DNA from: Mesostigma viride | Lineage: Eukaryota > Streptophyta > Mesostigmatophyceae > Mesostigmatales > Mesostigmataceae | Assembly (NCBI GenBank): GCA_009746045.1 | Contig: RPFO01000127.1 | Location: 1,483,638-1,547,637 of the forward strand | Length of the DNA: 64,000 nt | Reading direction: 5' to 3' | Shown here: piece after piece, positions 22,641-38,000 of the stretch | Layout: each line of letters begins with the position of its first letter | Position numbering within the stretch: position 1 is the first letter of the stretch | Notes under the pieces: model-generated | Database searches by the model: none | The model's input: the letters and a program-made list of their open reading frames with translations, nothing else | Told to the model about the DNA's origin: nothing | Made by a program: the position numbers and the translations under genes

Positions 22641-25600
22641 TTAGCGGAAAGTGATGTGATCAAAGTCGGCTGCATCCTCCAGCTGGAAGTCACCCGGCCG
22701 GTCCCCCGTCATCATCTTAGAATACATGGAGTAGAGGCGCTTGTTGCGGTAGTACGTGTAGATCGAGAAGGCACCCAGAAGGGAGATGATCACGGCGGCG
22801 CCCACCAGGATGCTCACGTTGACGACGTTCAGCAGCATGGGGACCTCCATCGCCTGCTTTGCAAATGTGCACAGAGAGGCAGACACGCCCATGAAGACAG
22901 ACAGAAAAACATTGTTAACGATGGGCAACAGGAGCGTCAGACACTTGAATTGCATGCTATATGCATGGTAAAGTAGTACCCCATGCTGCAACTATGCTCT
23001 TGTGAATACTAGCACACATAATTTATTCTTCTGCCAGTGCTTCAGTACTCTTACTTCCTACGCAAAGCTGTCACTACGTCACCACCACAGTTATCACATG
23101 CCTTGGAAAGGTGCACAACAAACATCAAGACAGCACAAAGCTGACTTTTCATGATTCATTACGACATTTAGTATGAAACAGGTACTGTTACTAACTAGCG
23201 ACTCAGTGAGAGACAAGATAGCAACAGAATGCTTTTGGAATTACCCTAATCCCGATTCCCAGCCCCAGGGTGGCTACTCCCAGCCACCACGGTCCCCAGC
23301 CCACCTCGACAATGGTCACGTTCTGCGTGCAGTGTCCCGCAAGCACGGGCGCCGGGAGGTCCACCCCCGTCTCGCTGTTGCACGTCTTGGGCACGACCCA
23401 GTGGTAGGTGATGTTGTGGCGGCCCTGCTCGTCGCGGCACGCGCCCTCCTCGGCAATGTAGTTGTTGATCGTGCACGGCTGGCACTCCTCGTCCGGCGGG
23501 AGCGGGATGTTGGCGTTGGGCGCGCACAGCGCGTCGGGCTTCCAGTGGTACTTGATGCGCTTGTTGTTGGCGCAGTTCTCCACCGGCACGGCCTCGTAGT
23601 CGGCCTTGGAGCAGAGCGGGCACGCGTAGTGGCTGAACCACACGATGTTGTAGACACAGCCAGGGTTCTTGCCCTCCACCTGGTGGTGTGCGTTGGGGGG
23701 GAGAGGGGAAGGTATGTGGAATGAGGATGGGGAGTTAGTAATTTCGAGAATGGGGTATTGAAAAAGCAAAGAGCACACAGAAACTTTTACAAGCTCTCAA
23801 CATCAGCTCCGAGGTGCCTGGGGTACTTGAAATTTGACATGACTGCCTTCACTTCATCCTGGCATGGACTCCCAGACACCCAGCCAACCACCCAGCAAGG
23901 CAGCGCAGCTGCTAACCATGGTAAAGAAATTAACAGCAATTTAGCTTTCAAAGAAACAATGGGAATTACAGGACGAGAGCAGCTAGCTTGGAGAAGGTAG
24001 ATGGAGCCGAGTCGGCGCGGGCGACAGCAGCCAACAATATCATGTACATGTACTCGTCATGGTGTGTGCTATCAGGCATGATCCGGCAAAGCATATTTCC
24101 AAGAAATATTCAGGCACAGCCAACTAAGAAAGGCACCCAAGGACAAGACCCCTTGTTCATTCTGCCAGCCCACACGTACCGGCATGAGCTTTCCTCCTGG
24201 CAGGTTAAACCCGCTGGTGACCTTTGGGTCGTGAACGCGCGCCCACTCCTCCTCGGTCCACCCTTCGGGGTGGCCCACACCCGCCGTCGGGTCGCACACG
24301 TATGTCAGGTAGGTGATGCGGTCCTGCCCGTTGCCGCAGCGGTCGCCGATGAATACGGCGGTAAGCCCGCGGCCCTCGAGCCCCTTGCCGATCGTCTGCA
24401 GGGCGATGGAGTTGCCCAGATTCACCGACACGCGCTCTCCTGTCTCGGAGCTGCGCAGGGTGGTCTCTTGGCACGCAAACGCCAGCAGCGGGTTGCCGTC
24501 GTAGTCGATGCACGAGGTGTTCAGGTGCTCCTGCCCGCAGACGTTCACGTAGTACTGCAGAGGGGGGGGCACGAGCAGAGAAACACAAACAGGGGGAGCG
24601 GAGGCGGCGGCGCGGGCCATTGCTAAGTTTCTACAGGTTGACAATGAAAGCAGGAAACAGAGCCAAAATCATAGCTGTTATGATGAGGGGTTGAGATCAT
24701 GGCAACAGAGACGAAGAGTGCAACTGCTCATGTTATTATCTCTTCGTCACCCTATGGCTAAGCACATAGGCGGCACGCACCAGTAATTCTCCCATGCCGT
24801 GAGCCAACGTGCAGACTGCAGAGTAAAATACAGGAAACATTCCACTAGATTCACTACCATCCGACACAAGGTAGGCCATCACCCACTCCTCACATCGTGG
24901 CGCTGATCCTCCACAAAACAACACACAGGCCCCCACCGCCCCTCACATTCTGGCCTGCTACCTCACATAACAACACCTGTTCTTTTCCCCGCCCCTCCTC
25001 CGCACCTCAAGGCTCTGCTTGTCCCCCGTGTGCTCACGCACACATGCCCCACGATGTTGCTCACACACACACTGTGGCCCTGCTCGTGCACAGGACAGAG
25101 ACCGCTCCTCCCACTGCTTCTGATCTCACCTTGTGCCCCTGCTCGCGCACGGGGTCGGTCGCGTTCTCAAACACGGGGCCGTACATGTGGCCCTTCTGCT
25201 GCATCTCCAGAGGGAGCAGGTTGTAGCTGAAGCGGCGCTTGGGGTCCGCCGAGCTCGCCGCGCTGAACGTGCAGAAAGTGGACGGCTCCTCGGCGTCGCC
25301 CACGAAGCACTTGTCCGAGCCGGGCAGCGCACTCGTGCCCGCGCCGCACTCGAGACAGTAGGCCTTGGACGAGCCGGGCTTGGAGGAGTAGGTGTCGGCG
25401 GGGCACGCCGTGCACTCGGTCGCGCCGGCGGCAGAGTAGGACCCGGCGGGGCAGGCCTCGTAGGCGGACGACCCCGGGGGAGCAAAGCTGCCCTCTGGCA
25501 CCTGCGATTGGGGTAAGGTGCAGTTGGAGGCAAGGGGCAATCAGGAACAAATCGGGTCAAGAGGCGACGAGTGGCATGAGGGAACGAAGGAGCATGAGGA

Positions 25601-28600
25601 CATGCAAGGTATGCTGCAGTACAGTTTTTGAGAAACCGCAAAAGGCCTGCCGTGATACCCATTCGAATCAGTGGACCTGCTTCCTTGCCTGCCCCCCAGC
25701 ATCCCACGCAGTGTAAAAGCTTCATGAAAGAGTTCGCAGTGATCTACCAACAGAGGCACCTCGACTAATGTACCGAACCCTCGCTTCAACGCTTCACTAA
25801 TAGTCCCTCAGTTACGAAACCATGCGGAAGTCCACAGCCATCAAGCCAAGCACATGACAGGACAGACTTGGAATCTAACCACTCACATGACCAAACCTAA
25901 CGGCCAAGCAAGCCTATCCCATAGGGACAAGGAAGGCCGAGGTGGGCGGAAAAGATGTGAAAGGTCCACCCTCAGAGCATGTAGGCTCACCTGGAGACAA
26001 GCATCGGCCCCCCCCGCGGCGGTGAACGTGATGCGGATGCTGTAGATGGTGGCCACGTCCTTGCTCGTGTCGCGCGCATCGTGGCTGCCGCTCTTCTCGT
26101 ACATCCAATCGATCACATGCGCGCCCTTGGAGAGGCGGATCGGGTTGGTCTTCTGCCGCTTGCCGTTGAGCGACAGGTCCCACGGGTTCTGGAACACGCG
26201 GTCGTCGTCCACGTACGCAAAGAGCGAGCGGTCGGTGTACGACGACACATCCAGGCTGTACTCAAACTCGAGCGTGCCCTCGGCCTCCAGCACGACTTGC
26301 ATACGCAACCAGACCGTGACCTGCGGGAGGGGGGGACACGCGAGCATACACATGAGGGCAAGGCGGGGAGAGAGGGTAAGCGTGGTGGAGGAAACCCTAA
26401 ATACTGCACAATAATCCTAGTTTGTTACTAGTTGGCCCGTGTAACTGACCAAGCGACGGGGGCAACTGGGTATGTTCGAAACACCCACGGTGAGCGTGCT
26501 AACGTTACAATGGTAACGCTGCAAAGGAGGAAGATGTGGGGCCAAACCACCCCCACCAAATGCCAGCAATGCTTTACAAACCCAGCTGTACATGGTATAT
26601 GAAAGAGACAAGCAAAACAATGCATAGACATAGCATACCATAGCTATGCCAGTAGCATCGAGAACCACCTCTCCAAGGCAGACCTATATCCGACCCTGGG
26701 TCCCGCAGCTGCTCACGCAAATGCCAGTTTGGTCCACTGTCCTCGCGTGCCATTGGCCCCTCTACCACACCCCATCCCCACGGCCCTTTCACCACGCCCA
26801 CATGTGCATGCCCTCGTGGCCCTACCTTGTCCCCATGGCCCATTCCCCATGCCCACATGTGCGTGTCCTCAAGCCCTACCTTCCCCACGCCCACATGTGC
26901 ATGCCCTCGTGGCCCAAACCTTGTCCCCATGGCCCATTCCCCATGCCCACATGTGCGTGTCCTCAAGCCCTACCTCATCCCCACGGCTTATTCCCCACGC
27001 CCACATGTGCATGCCCTCGTGGCCCAAACCTTGTCCCCATGGCCCATTCCCCATGCCCACATGTGCGTGTCCTCAAGCCCTACCTCATCCCCACGGCTTA
27101 TTCCCCATGCCCATTTCCCATGCCCACAAGTGCGTGTCCTCGTGGCCCTACCTAATCCCCATGGCCCATTCCCTATGCCCACATATGCATGCCCTCATGG
27201 CCCTACCTCGTCTCCATGGCCCACACCGGTGTCCAGGTGGTCGTTCACCACGCGCCAGCCGGGCGTGCCGCAGTCGCCATCGCAGCCAGTGGTGAAGTTC
27301 TCCGGCAGCGACGTGCCGTACCACTCAAAGCTGCGGTAGTCGATCACCTTGCGGCCAACGGTGCCCCCGGGGCACGGCGTGCACTCGCCGTCATTGCCCT
27401 TGCTGAAGAAACCCTGTTACAGGAGGGGGGGGGGGGGAGGGGGAGGGGGGAGAATGAGGGGGGGGGGGGGGGGGGGGGGAGAATGAGGGGGGGGGGGGGA
27501 GGGGGGAGGGGGAGAATGAGGGGGGGGGGGGGGGGAAACTGGGGCGCGGCGCATCGGACGGGAGGCAACCAGGCCAAGGCAACCAAGCTGGAAGATCCTT
27601 CAAGTGCTAGCAGCCAACACGATGTGTCCGCCGATGCCATCCAAGCCTATTTAATTAGCAAAAATAAATAAATCATCACTTTCAACAACAGCTCCTACCC
27701 TACCACTTTACTTTCTTCGAGCCCCTCCACACTTCCCCCCCCCCCCCCCCCCACACACACACATCCCCCCCTCCCCCTCCCGCCTCCTTCAACCCCCCCC
27801 CGCACACACTTTGACTGCACAACCATGCCACCCACCTGTGGGCAGAACTTGCACTGCGTGCGGTCGTTGGCCGTGTCCACCACCTTGTGGCGTCCCGCCG
27901 CGCACGCACCTACAGTCGCAATGACACAAGCAAAGGCAAGCAAGAGTGATTAACAGACTTATGGCTTGGCCCATGTGACTGAGCTTTGGCGATGGTGAAC
28001 GGTGCTATGGCATGGCCAACGGCTGAGTGGGGACGGCATCATGTGCCAACCTTGCCAATAGGAGACCCGAAATGGAAAAAGAAACATATTCATATTACCC
28101 AAGTATAGACGAAGTGTGAAACCACAATTCCACGTCAAAAGGCCGCATTTATTCAGAAAATCATGCAAGTGACATCAAGTTGGGGACATCAAGCAGGTAC
28201 CAGCCAACGCAATGCGGGCAGCCCGCACATCTCCGTCTTGGCCAAGGCTCTGCCCCCTTGGCTCCCTGCCCCCTTGGCACTCTCTTTGTCATCGTCCGGC
28301 GCCCCAGTGAAACAATACGACCCAAGCAAATGTGCAACCATGCACCGGAACAAACTTGGTGGCTATCTGTGAACACTTGTCATAGCCGCATAACACTCCC
28401 AAGGCAACGCCCCTCTGTCCCCCCCCCCCCCCCCCCCCCCCATGAATACACCACCTCCCCAAACATACCGCACTTGCTCGACGTGGGCGCAGGCAGCGAC
28501 TCTCCCCCACGGCACGTCTGCGGCTGCAGCCACTCATACGACTGGAGACCGCGCAAGCATAAAAGTGGGCGAGGCACAAACAAGGCAGTGCATAAATGAG

Positions 28601-31600
28601 GGCAAGGCAGGGGGGGGGGTGGCCAGGGAAAATCAGGGGAGTGCGCACTATTAGTATAACTCTTTACAAACAAGAAATACCACAGCTCGGGCCAAGACAG
28701 CAAGCAAGGGTGCCAAGCACGGTAGAAGGAAGAGTGCCCCAAAGGGCAGCAGCACGTGGGCAACCATGCACCCCTGTAGCCGAGGTGGGAAAACACCTTG
28801 TCGGCTTCCCCATCCTGGTGCAAGGGGCGAGCATGAGGGCAAAGATCTGGCTCAACAATATGGCACTCACGGGTACGTCATTCATGTGACACACACTCGA
28901 TGACCAGCACGTCTTGTGCCCATCCCCGCACAACCATCCGGCAACCATCCGGCAATGCGGGGATGACCTGATCACCTTGGCGTAGAACAACAGAAACAAT
29001 ATCTGCGAAAATTCAAGGCATGTCACCCAAGATGCGCTGGCCAGCACACCATACCCATCCACTAGCAAACGCCTCCGCTGGCGCACCGGCATGCCATAAT
29101 GCCATTTGCCCCTGTTCTACATACTCAGGGGCAAGGGGTAGCCCTCGCAAAGCCGAGGGTCACCAGGGGGGGGTTATCCGCATCTAGATAGTGCCCAAAC
29201 CTCTTCCTCGAAATTCAACACGAGAGATGCTGAAACAAGAGATCAAAGGTAAGATGCGGTGGCTCGAAGATGCGGTGGCTGGAAGGATAGAAACTATGAC
29301 CAAACTCTCTATCCAGGCAGCTGATAGACACAGCTCCCATGCAACATCGGCACAAAGAGAAAACATGGGGACCACAAGGTCCACCTACACCCAGACAGCG
29401 ACCGCCGAACACCACCGCTAGGCAGACAAGAACGAGCCGTCCGCTCCATCACCCACCTTGGTGTGGGAGCCATCGGCCTTGCACAGGCTGTACTTGGCAG
29501 TGGCATCCCGAGACACCACGCACCCTGCAAGTACACAAGTGTGCCGTGGCAGGCGAAAGGCAGGAGGCAGATAAGCAGAGGTATAAGGACTCAGGCAGAC
29601 AAACAACGCAGGCCATCCAACCCAGGCAGGCCAAGGCAACCGTCCTCCTACCCTCCAGGGCCAGCAGACCCCTCCCACCCTCCCACCCTGCACACCTCCA
29701 GCCGTGCAACCCTCAGCATCACATCCAGCACACCCAACAACTCCCCACACCCAACAACACCCCATAAATTCAAAAACGCGGCGAGCCCCTGTGGAGGATA
29801 GGCCTATTTATGTATGTCTCCACCGGACAACTCCTTGCTGCCATGCCATCGGACCCGGCCCAGCGTGATGCACCCTTGGCAGGCTGTAGTGTTCAAACAA
29901 GTACAGCATGTCGTTGCGATGCCACAACTGCTGCGATGGCTCAGATCACGCCTCATGCCGCCACTTACAGACACATGACTGGTAGCGTGACAGAGCAAGC
30001 AGTAGATAAACCAAACCTGCAATGCACACCAGGAGTGTATATGCCCGTGCCCCTGAGTGCCTACCCCCTCCTCATAGCCACCATACCCTACCCCCCCCTG
30101 GTAGCCACCATGCCCTCCCCCCTACTAGTAGCCACCATGGCCACCGCCAATTAGTAGCCACCATGCCCTGATGGGCACCCATGCGCCATGCAGACTGACG
30201 AACCCCCGTCGCCGATGGCGAATGAGCCGCACGAAGGCCGAATGCGATCCAGTTGGCCATCCCATCAAAGACCCATGATTATCCCATTCGCAGGCATACA
30301 CACACAACCCCGCAACACGAGCGCATGATCCCCGGGTAGGAGTGCATAAACTAAATGGCATGTGCGCATGGCCCATCCGTGCACATCATTACCTTCTTCT
30401 AACATTATGACTAAGTTAATTATATGTATGTGGCTACTAGTCCATGTGTCGCGCACCTGGTCGGTTGAAGCACTGCGTGCGGGGCAGCGCGAGTGTGAAC
30501 TGGCCGTCGGGGCACGCGGTGCACGAGGGGGAGCCCGAGCTGTGGACGAGACAACAACAAGAAAGACGAGGGGGGTGACATAAACAAGGAGGGCAAGCCA
30601 AAAAGGGAAGCCAGGAGGTGACAGGACGAACCGGTTAGACATACTCTTTTTGCAGCCACGAGATGGCAAAAGCATACAACCGCGTGTGAAACTTGGGCGA
30701 CCATCACGCCACTTGCGTTTCGTCGCGATCGTTGCGGCAGCGTCGTGCCATCCATCGCAAGTGCGTGGCAGGCCAAATGCCCAGCAAGGCTGCTTGTCGC
30801 ATGGAAACAGATGTGAGGTGACCAACGACGAGCATATCAAACCGTAAAAGCACACGCAAGGCCTGGCTTGCTAGAACTTAAGCTCACCACAAAGATAGCC
30901 ACAGACTCGATGTCACTCGGGATTGATGCCACTGAATAGAAGGATTCCTAACCCACGAGAGACTGTTGGCATTTGGTAAGAAGACCGCCAAGCTTCCTGG
31001 CACACGCGCAGAGTGCACCAACCAGATCGCGACATGCTGCCCAGAATGCATGCAGGGAACCCTGACGTGTGCTTCACACGGAAATAAGTATGGTGCAGGG
31101 TCCACAAAAGGACAGTAAAATGGCACCACACGGACTACCCACGAGCGGGCTGCAACATGAGCGCAGAGGGGGGGAGGTTACTTACGCAGACGAGAAGGAG
31201 TTGATGGGGCAGGGCACGCACTCCCCAGCGCCGATCGGGCTGTTGGCCATGAGAAAACCACCGCAACAAAAGGGGGTCGCAGGGATTGGGCAAGCCAGAA
31301 AAATACGGTGAGTACAAGGGGAACGACTGTCTGTCCCACCAGCCGCGAAGGAATGGGTGCGGCAGCAAATGCAGGCTCGCACGGCTGCGCCCTTGAGAAG
31401 CAATGTGCCTTGACAACCGACCATGCCGTCTGCCTCAAACGCACAACAAATGCAGAGCTTGAAAGCATGTACCAAAACAAAAAACAGAACCGGCACAGGC
31501 GCAGATCATTACTCCTTGTAAGGGTACTCCATGAAGAAGAGTGTCACCCCAATGGTCATGACATCACAGACTTCAACTGGCAGGACGACCTTGCACACGT

Positions 31601-34600
31601 GCATGCCTCATGCTCGCCATGTACCATATCCTAGCGCAAGTTCCCAAAATCCCATACCTGTTCATAGCCCTCTTCTGTACGAGGCACGCGCCCTGCACCA
31701 CATGCTGCCCATCACACCAGAGGCATGCACTTCATGCGCCGCGGCACGCGCCCCATGCCTCCTACAACGCAACAGGCATTCGCGCGCGATGGGCTCACCT
31801 GGTATACCCCGCTGGGCAGGGGATGCAGGAGCGCGCGTTGAAGTCCGTCCCATTGACCTCGATGTACTGCGGGGGCAGAACACGGGAGGCAGCAGGACCC
31901 GACATGACAACAAGGCATCGTCCGATCACGGCAATGTAATTTCACGACCAGCGGCATCCTATGCCGAATACATCGTAATATCAACGCACCACAACGCCAG
32001 GGCATCCTAGGATCAGAGCATCGTGAAACCGAGAGAATTTCAGACCATGCGTGGTCATCCCCGCCGCTCCGACTGCTGACACAGCAAACGTGAAAAACCT
32101 GACGAACAGCACACCAGGCCGCATGCTCTTAGATAGACTTTTGTGCGCGGGTGACAAGTTAGAACTGTTCCAACTGGTCACCCGCACAAAACCCAACAAT
32201 CTTGACCTCCTCACGCATGTCCACGCCCCTGCTTCCCCCACATTGTCGACGACACTCACCAGATAATACAAGCTCGCAACTCCACCAAGGCGCGGCCACA
32301 ACTGTTCAGCTGAAGAAAGATAACCCTGGCAATCAGCACCGCCCCTTCTTTCCATCTTTGGAATACTCTAGACCTCGCATATGATCTCGATCCATGTGGC
32401 ATGTTCTCATGGCCACACTGCTGGATCCCCGTCCTCCGCCAGCGGACTTACCGAGACGGTGGCCGAGTCGGTGCCCATGGACCACTGCTCGTCCTTGGTA
32501 TAGCGCCAGGTCAGGTCGTGGTACCCGCGCGTGAGCTCCACCGACACAAACTTGTCCTTCCACTGCGACCACGGACGGCAGAAGCAGACGGCAGACAGCG
32601 CAGCATTGAGCATAAATGTGAGCAGATGCGACACGAGAGGATGGGGCACACGCGTCGGCAGCTGCGGCGTGCAAGCAGCAAAGGCTCCCAGGCAAGAAAA
32701 GCAGTGTGCAAGCTACCTTTTATCTCGAGATGCAAGAACAGGCAGTTTTCTCGAGAACAGGCATGCATGGATTACGATGCGGACACCTCGCGACAAAGGG
32801 GCATCAAGAGGCGTATTCGCGGGGGTGGCATGCCTTTGGGGCACGGGGGTAAGAGGCAAGGCAGAGAGACTCTGGGAGGCTGTGATGTACATAGTTCCAG
32901 GAGCGTAGCGCGTGGCCAATCACCTCGTAGGACGCCTGCGGCATCACCTCCTTGCCATCCACGAGGAAGCTGAGGCCATCGTACATTTTCTCCGCGTTCA
33001 CAAAGTAGGCAAACTTGACCAGCCTGCATGCCGGATCAGACACAACCGCAGCAAACTTCCAAATCGTCAGTCAGATCCTGGTCATAACACCTTCAAGAGA
33101 TTTGGAGGGGGGAGGTGGCAGTTGTGGGTACATCAGGAGGCGGTTCCAGGTAGGTAAGGCTGAGGCCGTGGTACCGTGGGCCGGCTGCTCCCATCGAAGC
33201 GGCATCACAAGCCTTGCCAGAAGTCCTTTGTTGAAAACTTCAAATCCTCAATACACTCCTTCAACCGCGGGCATGCCAAGCAGCAAAGCTATTTAGTATA
33301 GATATCCACCTCAACTTTACAAGGACCATGTGGACATGGGGCCATGGAATGAGACATTGGAGTGGATTATGGGCCGGGGGGGGGGGGGGGGGATAGGCTG
33401 GCAACGGGGAGATGTGAAGCCCAACAAACAGCCCAGACCGCTCCTATCTGCAGCAATGAACAACCAGCCCACATGGCTCCTTTCTGCGGCCATCGAGCCC
33501 CATGGCATACTACTTACATGGCCCCATGACGTACCATATGGCATGCTGTACTTGGCATATCATCATGGCACCGGGCACCATACCTTCTTGAGCCAACTAC
33601 TTAACACCAGCAGACATGGCTTACCCGTCGCGCACAAGCTTGACCGAGAGAGTCAGCTCCGAGACCAGGTTGTTGTGGCAGGAGATGCCGTTCAGCTTCT
33701 CCGCGCACTCGCTCTGGGAGGGGCGGAAGACAGGGTGAGCGAGGTCGGTAGGGGAGGGGAGGGCGAGAGGGGAGGTCAGCGCATTAACAGAGGCACGGGG
33801 TGCGTCACAGCCACAATGCGTTCAGGTCCAGAATGCTGAAGGCAGCAGGCACAGGGACCACACATGTAGCGATTGGCCCCGTAATCAGATACGGCCATGA
33901 AATCTCTGTGCATCTCTACCCCACTGTGAAGCCAGCAAGCGATGGTTGCAAACAGGGAGCAACACATACGCCAACATGCGCCAACATGCGCCAACATGCG
34001 CCAACATGCGCCAACATGCGCCAACATGCGCCAACATGCGCCAACATGCGCCAACATGCGCCAACATGCGCCAACATGCGCCAACATGCGCCAACATGCG
34101 CCAACATGCGCCAACATGCGCCAACATGCGCCAACATGACACAAGGTTGGCCCCTTGCCAAGCAACAAAACCAAAGACACCCTAGTTGTAAAGGAAGAAG
34201 GGCACGGGATAGGACTATGCCAATGATAATAACTGTTCCATCTTAACATCACGGGATATCATCAACATTCAAGGGTGTCACACCCCCCCGCCTTCCTAAA
34301 TGTAACCTTAGCTAACCTTAAATTTTAACTTACCACAGTGTGACGGTTGACAGGGTCGTATGGGCCCGCCTCCAACCCTCCGTTCACCGCATGCCAGCTG
34401 CACGGAAGCATCAAGACATAACAAATAAGAAGCAGACAGCCGAGCGGTCAGGCTGCACGCGCCCAGTTGATCTACCATAAGACACGGCGAGAAAATGAAG
34501 AACTGGTCCCCAGCAGTGACACATAACTAGGCCCGAAGCACCTTGGCAACTAAATTTCCACAACCTGCGAAAACACAACGCATGCTATCCTGGCACCTGC

Positions 34601-34993
34601 AAACTACAACATCACATTACAGTTACTGACCACATGGCTGCATGTGCATTAAAGAAAAAAACAAACATACAAGCATGTATCTGGGCCACTGAGGCCTTTA
34701 ACCCCCCACACCGCTCCCAGTTTTCCTTGTTGCCAAGTTGAAGCAGCTTCTCATGACCCTTGCTAGCATTGACAACCATACCCCTGGCATGGGAAGCGGC
34801 CCGTGGCGTTCTGGAACGAGCAGCTTGTCTGCAGGCACAGGAACGCACAAAGAACATCAAAGTTAAGGGCAGTAAGACATGAAGTCAATCAGGGGGGAAG
34901 ATGGAAAAAGATACCACATTTCAATTTTTTTTTTTTTTTTTTAATGAAGGTGGGAGCAGGAAAAGAAGCGCGGAAGAAAGGATGAGGATGCAC

Positions 34994-35032
<39 letters not shown>

Positions 35033-38000
35033 CAGCCAGGCAATCCGTGCCATTGCAACCCTGCCTGTGGTCTGCGCGAGAAGCCAAAATAACGAAATGC
35101 ATGGCTGCCACGGGAAGACAACTTGGGGAGCCAGCAACCATCAGCGCAGAAAATGCAAGGGGCAGCAACGTGGCCATCTCAATCCCCCGCTCACCTTGAA
35201 GTTCAGCTTGGTGGTCTCAAAGAAGTCGTTGCTGAACGAGTCCATGCGGAAGCCACCGCCGACCGAGAAGGAGCCCGCGGGGCACTTCTGGCAGGTGGAG
35301 CCCTGCAGGATCTCCCCCAGCCCACACACGCGGTCTGGGGGCATGCGGTCCCAGAAGCAGGCACGCATTCGCACGGACCCATGACAGACACAACAGGCTA
35401 TTGTAATCAGCAGAGGGAGAGTGCAAAATAAAAGGGACATACGCGCTCATTAGGCGCAGAACAAGGGTACGGGGACGCAAGCTGGCAGTAACAGCAAATA
35501 TGGCTAAGCTATGGGCAGCGATGGACAGAGAAAACGGCTCATGGAAAACGGCTCAGGGGTTGGCTATGAGCTGAGCTGTCCCACCAAACTCTTGTCCCCT
35601 TTGCGGCGGCTCAACCCACGCTTTGCGGCGCTCAGCGCGGCACATACCGCATTCCGCCTCCGCCATGGGCGGCAGCAGGTGCGCCACGTCGCCAATGGCC
35701 GGGTTGCACTTGTTGTCAAAGTAGTAGAGCACCTGGGGATGATGGACCACACGCAGAGGCATGCCCACGCAGAGCCGCAGACAGGCGAGGGAAGAGACAG
35801 AGGCATGCAGCGAGGCACACGGAACCGCAGACGCCCCAAGCGGTGAGCACCGCAAACCCGGCGCAACGGATCAGGCATGGAAATATGTCCACGATGGACA
35901 TCCGGCACAATGGATCCCATGGGAGGCAACCGACGCATGGGCAGGACACACGTCCAATGCGGCGGCGGATTATGGATGACAGTGGCTGGCAGGGATGAAG
36001 TTGACCGGATGACAGATCGCTCCCCGCAGATATCACACATCATTACACCACCCTGCTGCGATCCCAGCCATGCATTCATCTGTAGACGCACTGTGCTATA
36101 CGACCACATGGAAAACAGAGAAGTTCCTCCCACTTTGCTGCAGGCCTGCAGGATTGCCATCGTGACGCGTCTCGACCGCATCCCGTGTGCAGACGCATAC
36201 CATGTGCAAGGCCTTCCCATGTGCGTAGGACACCATGGAGTCAATCTTTCCTCCGACAGCACTTGGCCTCCAACGGCGCTTGCCCGCCAACAGCAGTGCT
36301 GTGTCTGTGTTGTGATGTACGCTGCATGCCCGCCCGCCCTGTACCATGGAACATCCGGATTACCATCCACCACAAAACGAGCCATCCATCTTCATCCTCA
36401 TCACAGCATGGACCACGCACTGTTTGATTGCAGCCAGCCACTCACCTTCATCATCGCTGGTGTGCTGCCGTAGTCGCATGGCGTGTACGTGAACTGAACG
36501 TTGTCCGCCGTGCAGGCAACGGAGCTCACAGCTGCAAGTAGAGAAACAACAACAAAACAGAACAGGACGGCAACCGGTGCAAGATTAAAAACGTGGTGGG
36601 CTTCTTTCGTGGTTTTCTAAACCTCGAAACCCGACGTTGGGACGCGGTTTGCATCCCAACCAATGTGGGATGAGTATCTACAGAACAGCAGCTACACAAT
36701 TGCGACTGAGCCGTAGGGAAAACAGCAGTGGACGGTGCGACAATCAGAGCATCACCACCTGGGGCGAGGAGGGCGCAGGCATTATGCCTTGTCCTCGTAC
36801 CGGGTACCCATGGGCAGAAGGCAGGGATTGCATGCGTAGAACAGTAGACACCGTCTCTTGTCGCCCTGAACATGGGTTGCCTTGCCAAGCGGTAGGTAGT
36901 ACTCCAACATGCTCCCCGGGCAACTGCATGCTGGCCCCGAAGATCATCCCCATGCATTCATTGACGTGTGGCATGGTGACATCATGCCCTACAGCTATTC
37001 CCAGGCAAGGCACGCACGCGAAAAGTGACTGAAACAAACAACCCCCCCCCCATTACAGATGCTGCCAACGTAACTCTTGCAGGCCACTGCCACCGGCCCA
37101 CGCGGGACGCTGGCAATAACCAATTTGCTTGAGAAATCAAGTATGCTGACAATAACAGACAGACAGACAGTAATGCTGGCACCTCCACCTACCGCACAGG
37201 TGCGCCTCCACCGCCTCCGCTTCGCCCGGTGTGCCTCCCACGCAGTCTGGTCAGCAGGTGGCGCAAAGAGAGCAGGACGGGCAGGTGGCACACAGGGAAA
37301 AAGGCGAGCAAGTGGGAACAACTGGTCGGTTGTGGCAGGCACACATCCCTGTTGCAAGAAGAGAAACACGTATTTCAAAGGTAAGGATTGGGGTCTGGGA
37401 TTGCCTAAACTTCACAATTCCACCGCCACCCGCCACCGCCACTGCCACTGCCACCGCCACGCAACCGCCACTTTCACATCCACCCTCACCCTCACCACCC
37501 ACCCGTTCACCCCCAATCTCACCCTAATCTTCAAACCCCCTATTCTCACCCTATTCTCACCCACCCTAACCACCCCCCAATCTCACCCTTTTCTTCAAAC
37601 CCCCTATTCTCACCCACCCTCACCACCCCCCAATCTCACCCTATTCTTAAAAAATTGTACCGTAAAAACATCACTGTTCATCAAAAACTACCTATCTCTT
37701 CCTTTCCAAAAAAGGATCCATTAGACAACCTTCTCAGTCTGGCAATATCGCTGCCTCGTCGTGGCAAGGTCCCCTTGACCTCATAAAACTCTTTTGCTAC
37801 TCCAGCTCGCCACCAAGACACGCACACAGACACGGGCAGATGTACAGACCGAACCCAAGTAAGGATGCTCTGCAACAGCACAAAACCAGGATTCTTGGGC
37901 ACAGCCCACAGGGACCAAATGCATCCAGGATTCTTGTGGAAATACACCTGCTGCCTTGATACCGGTGCCTTCAAACAGGTGACATCTATTGTCAGGGTTG

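Noticed and set aside
27207..27413. Alternative donor at 27227 (ACCG|GTGTGG)
   Set aside because: It would give phase 1, while the next exon at 26320 needs phase 0. The donor at 27207 fits.
33776..34252. Proteins made of ACWRMLAHVG or APTCANMRQH repeats
   Set aside because: Products of the 10-bp intronic repeat, open on both strands without independent coding evidence.
37190..37377. ELAPOR-like exon starting at the CAACAG acceptor near 37357
   Set aside because: In the phase required by the previous exon it meets a stop (after CSLCATC). The acceptor before 37246 gives an in-phase 54-nt exon with two Cys, though this remains the weakest exon.
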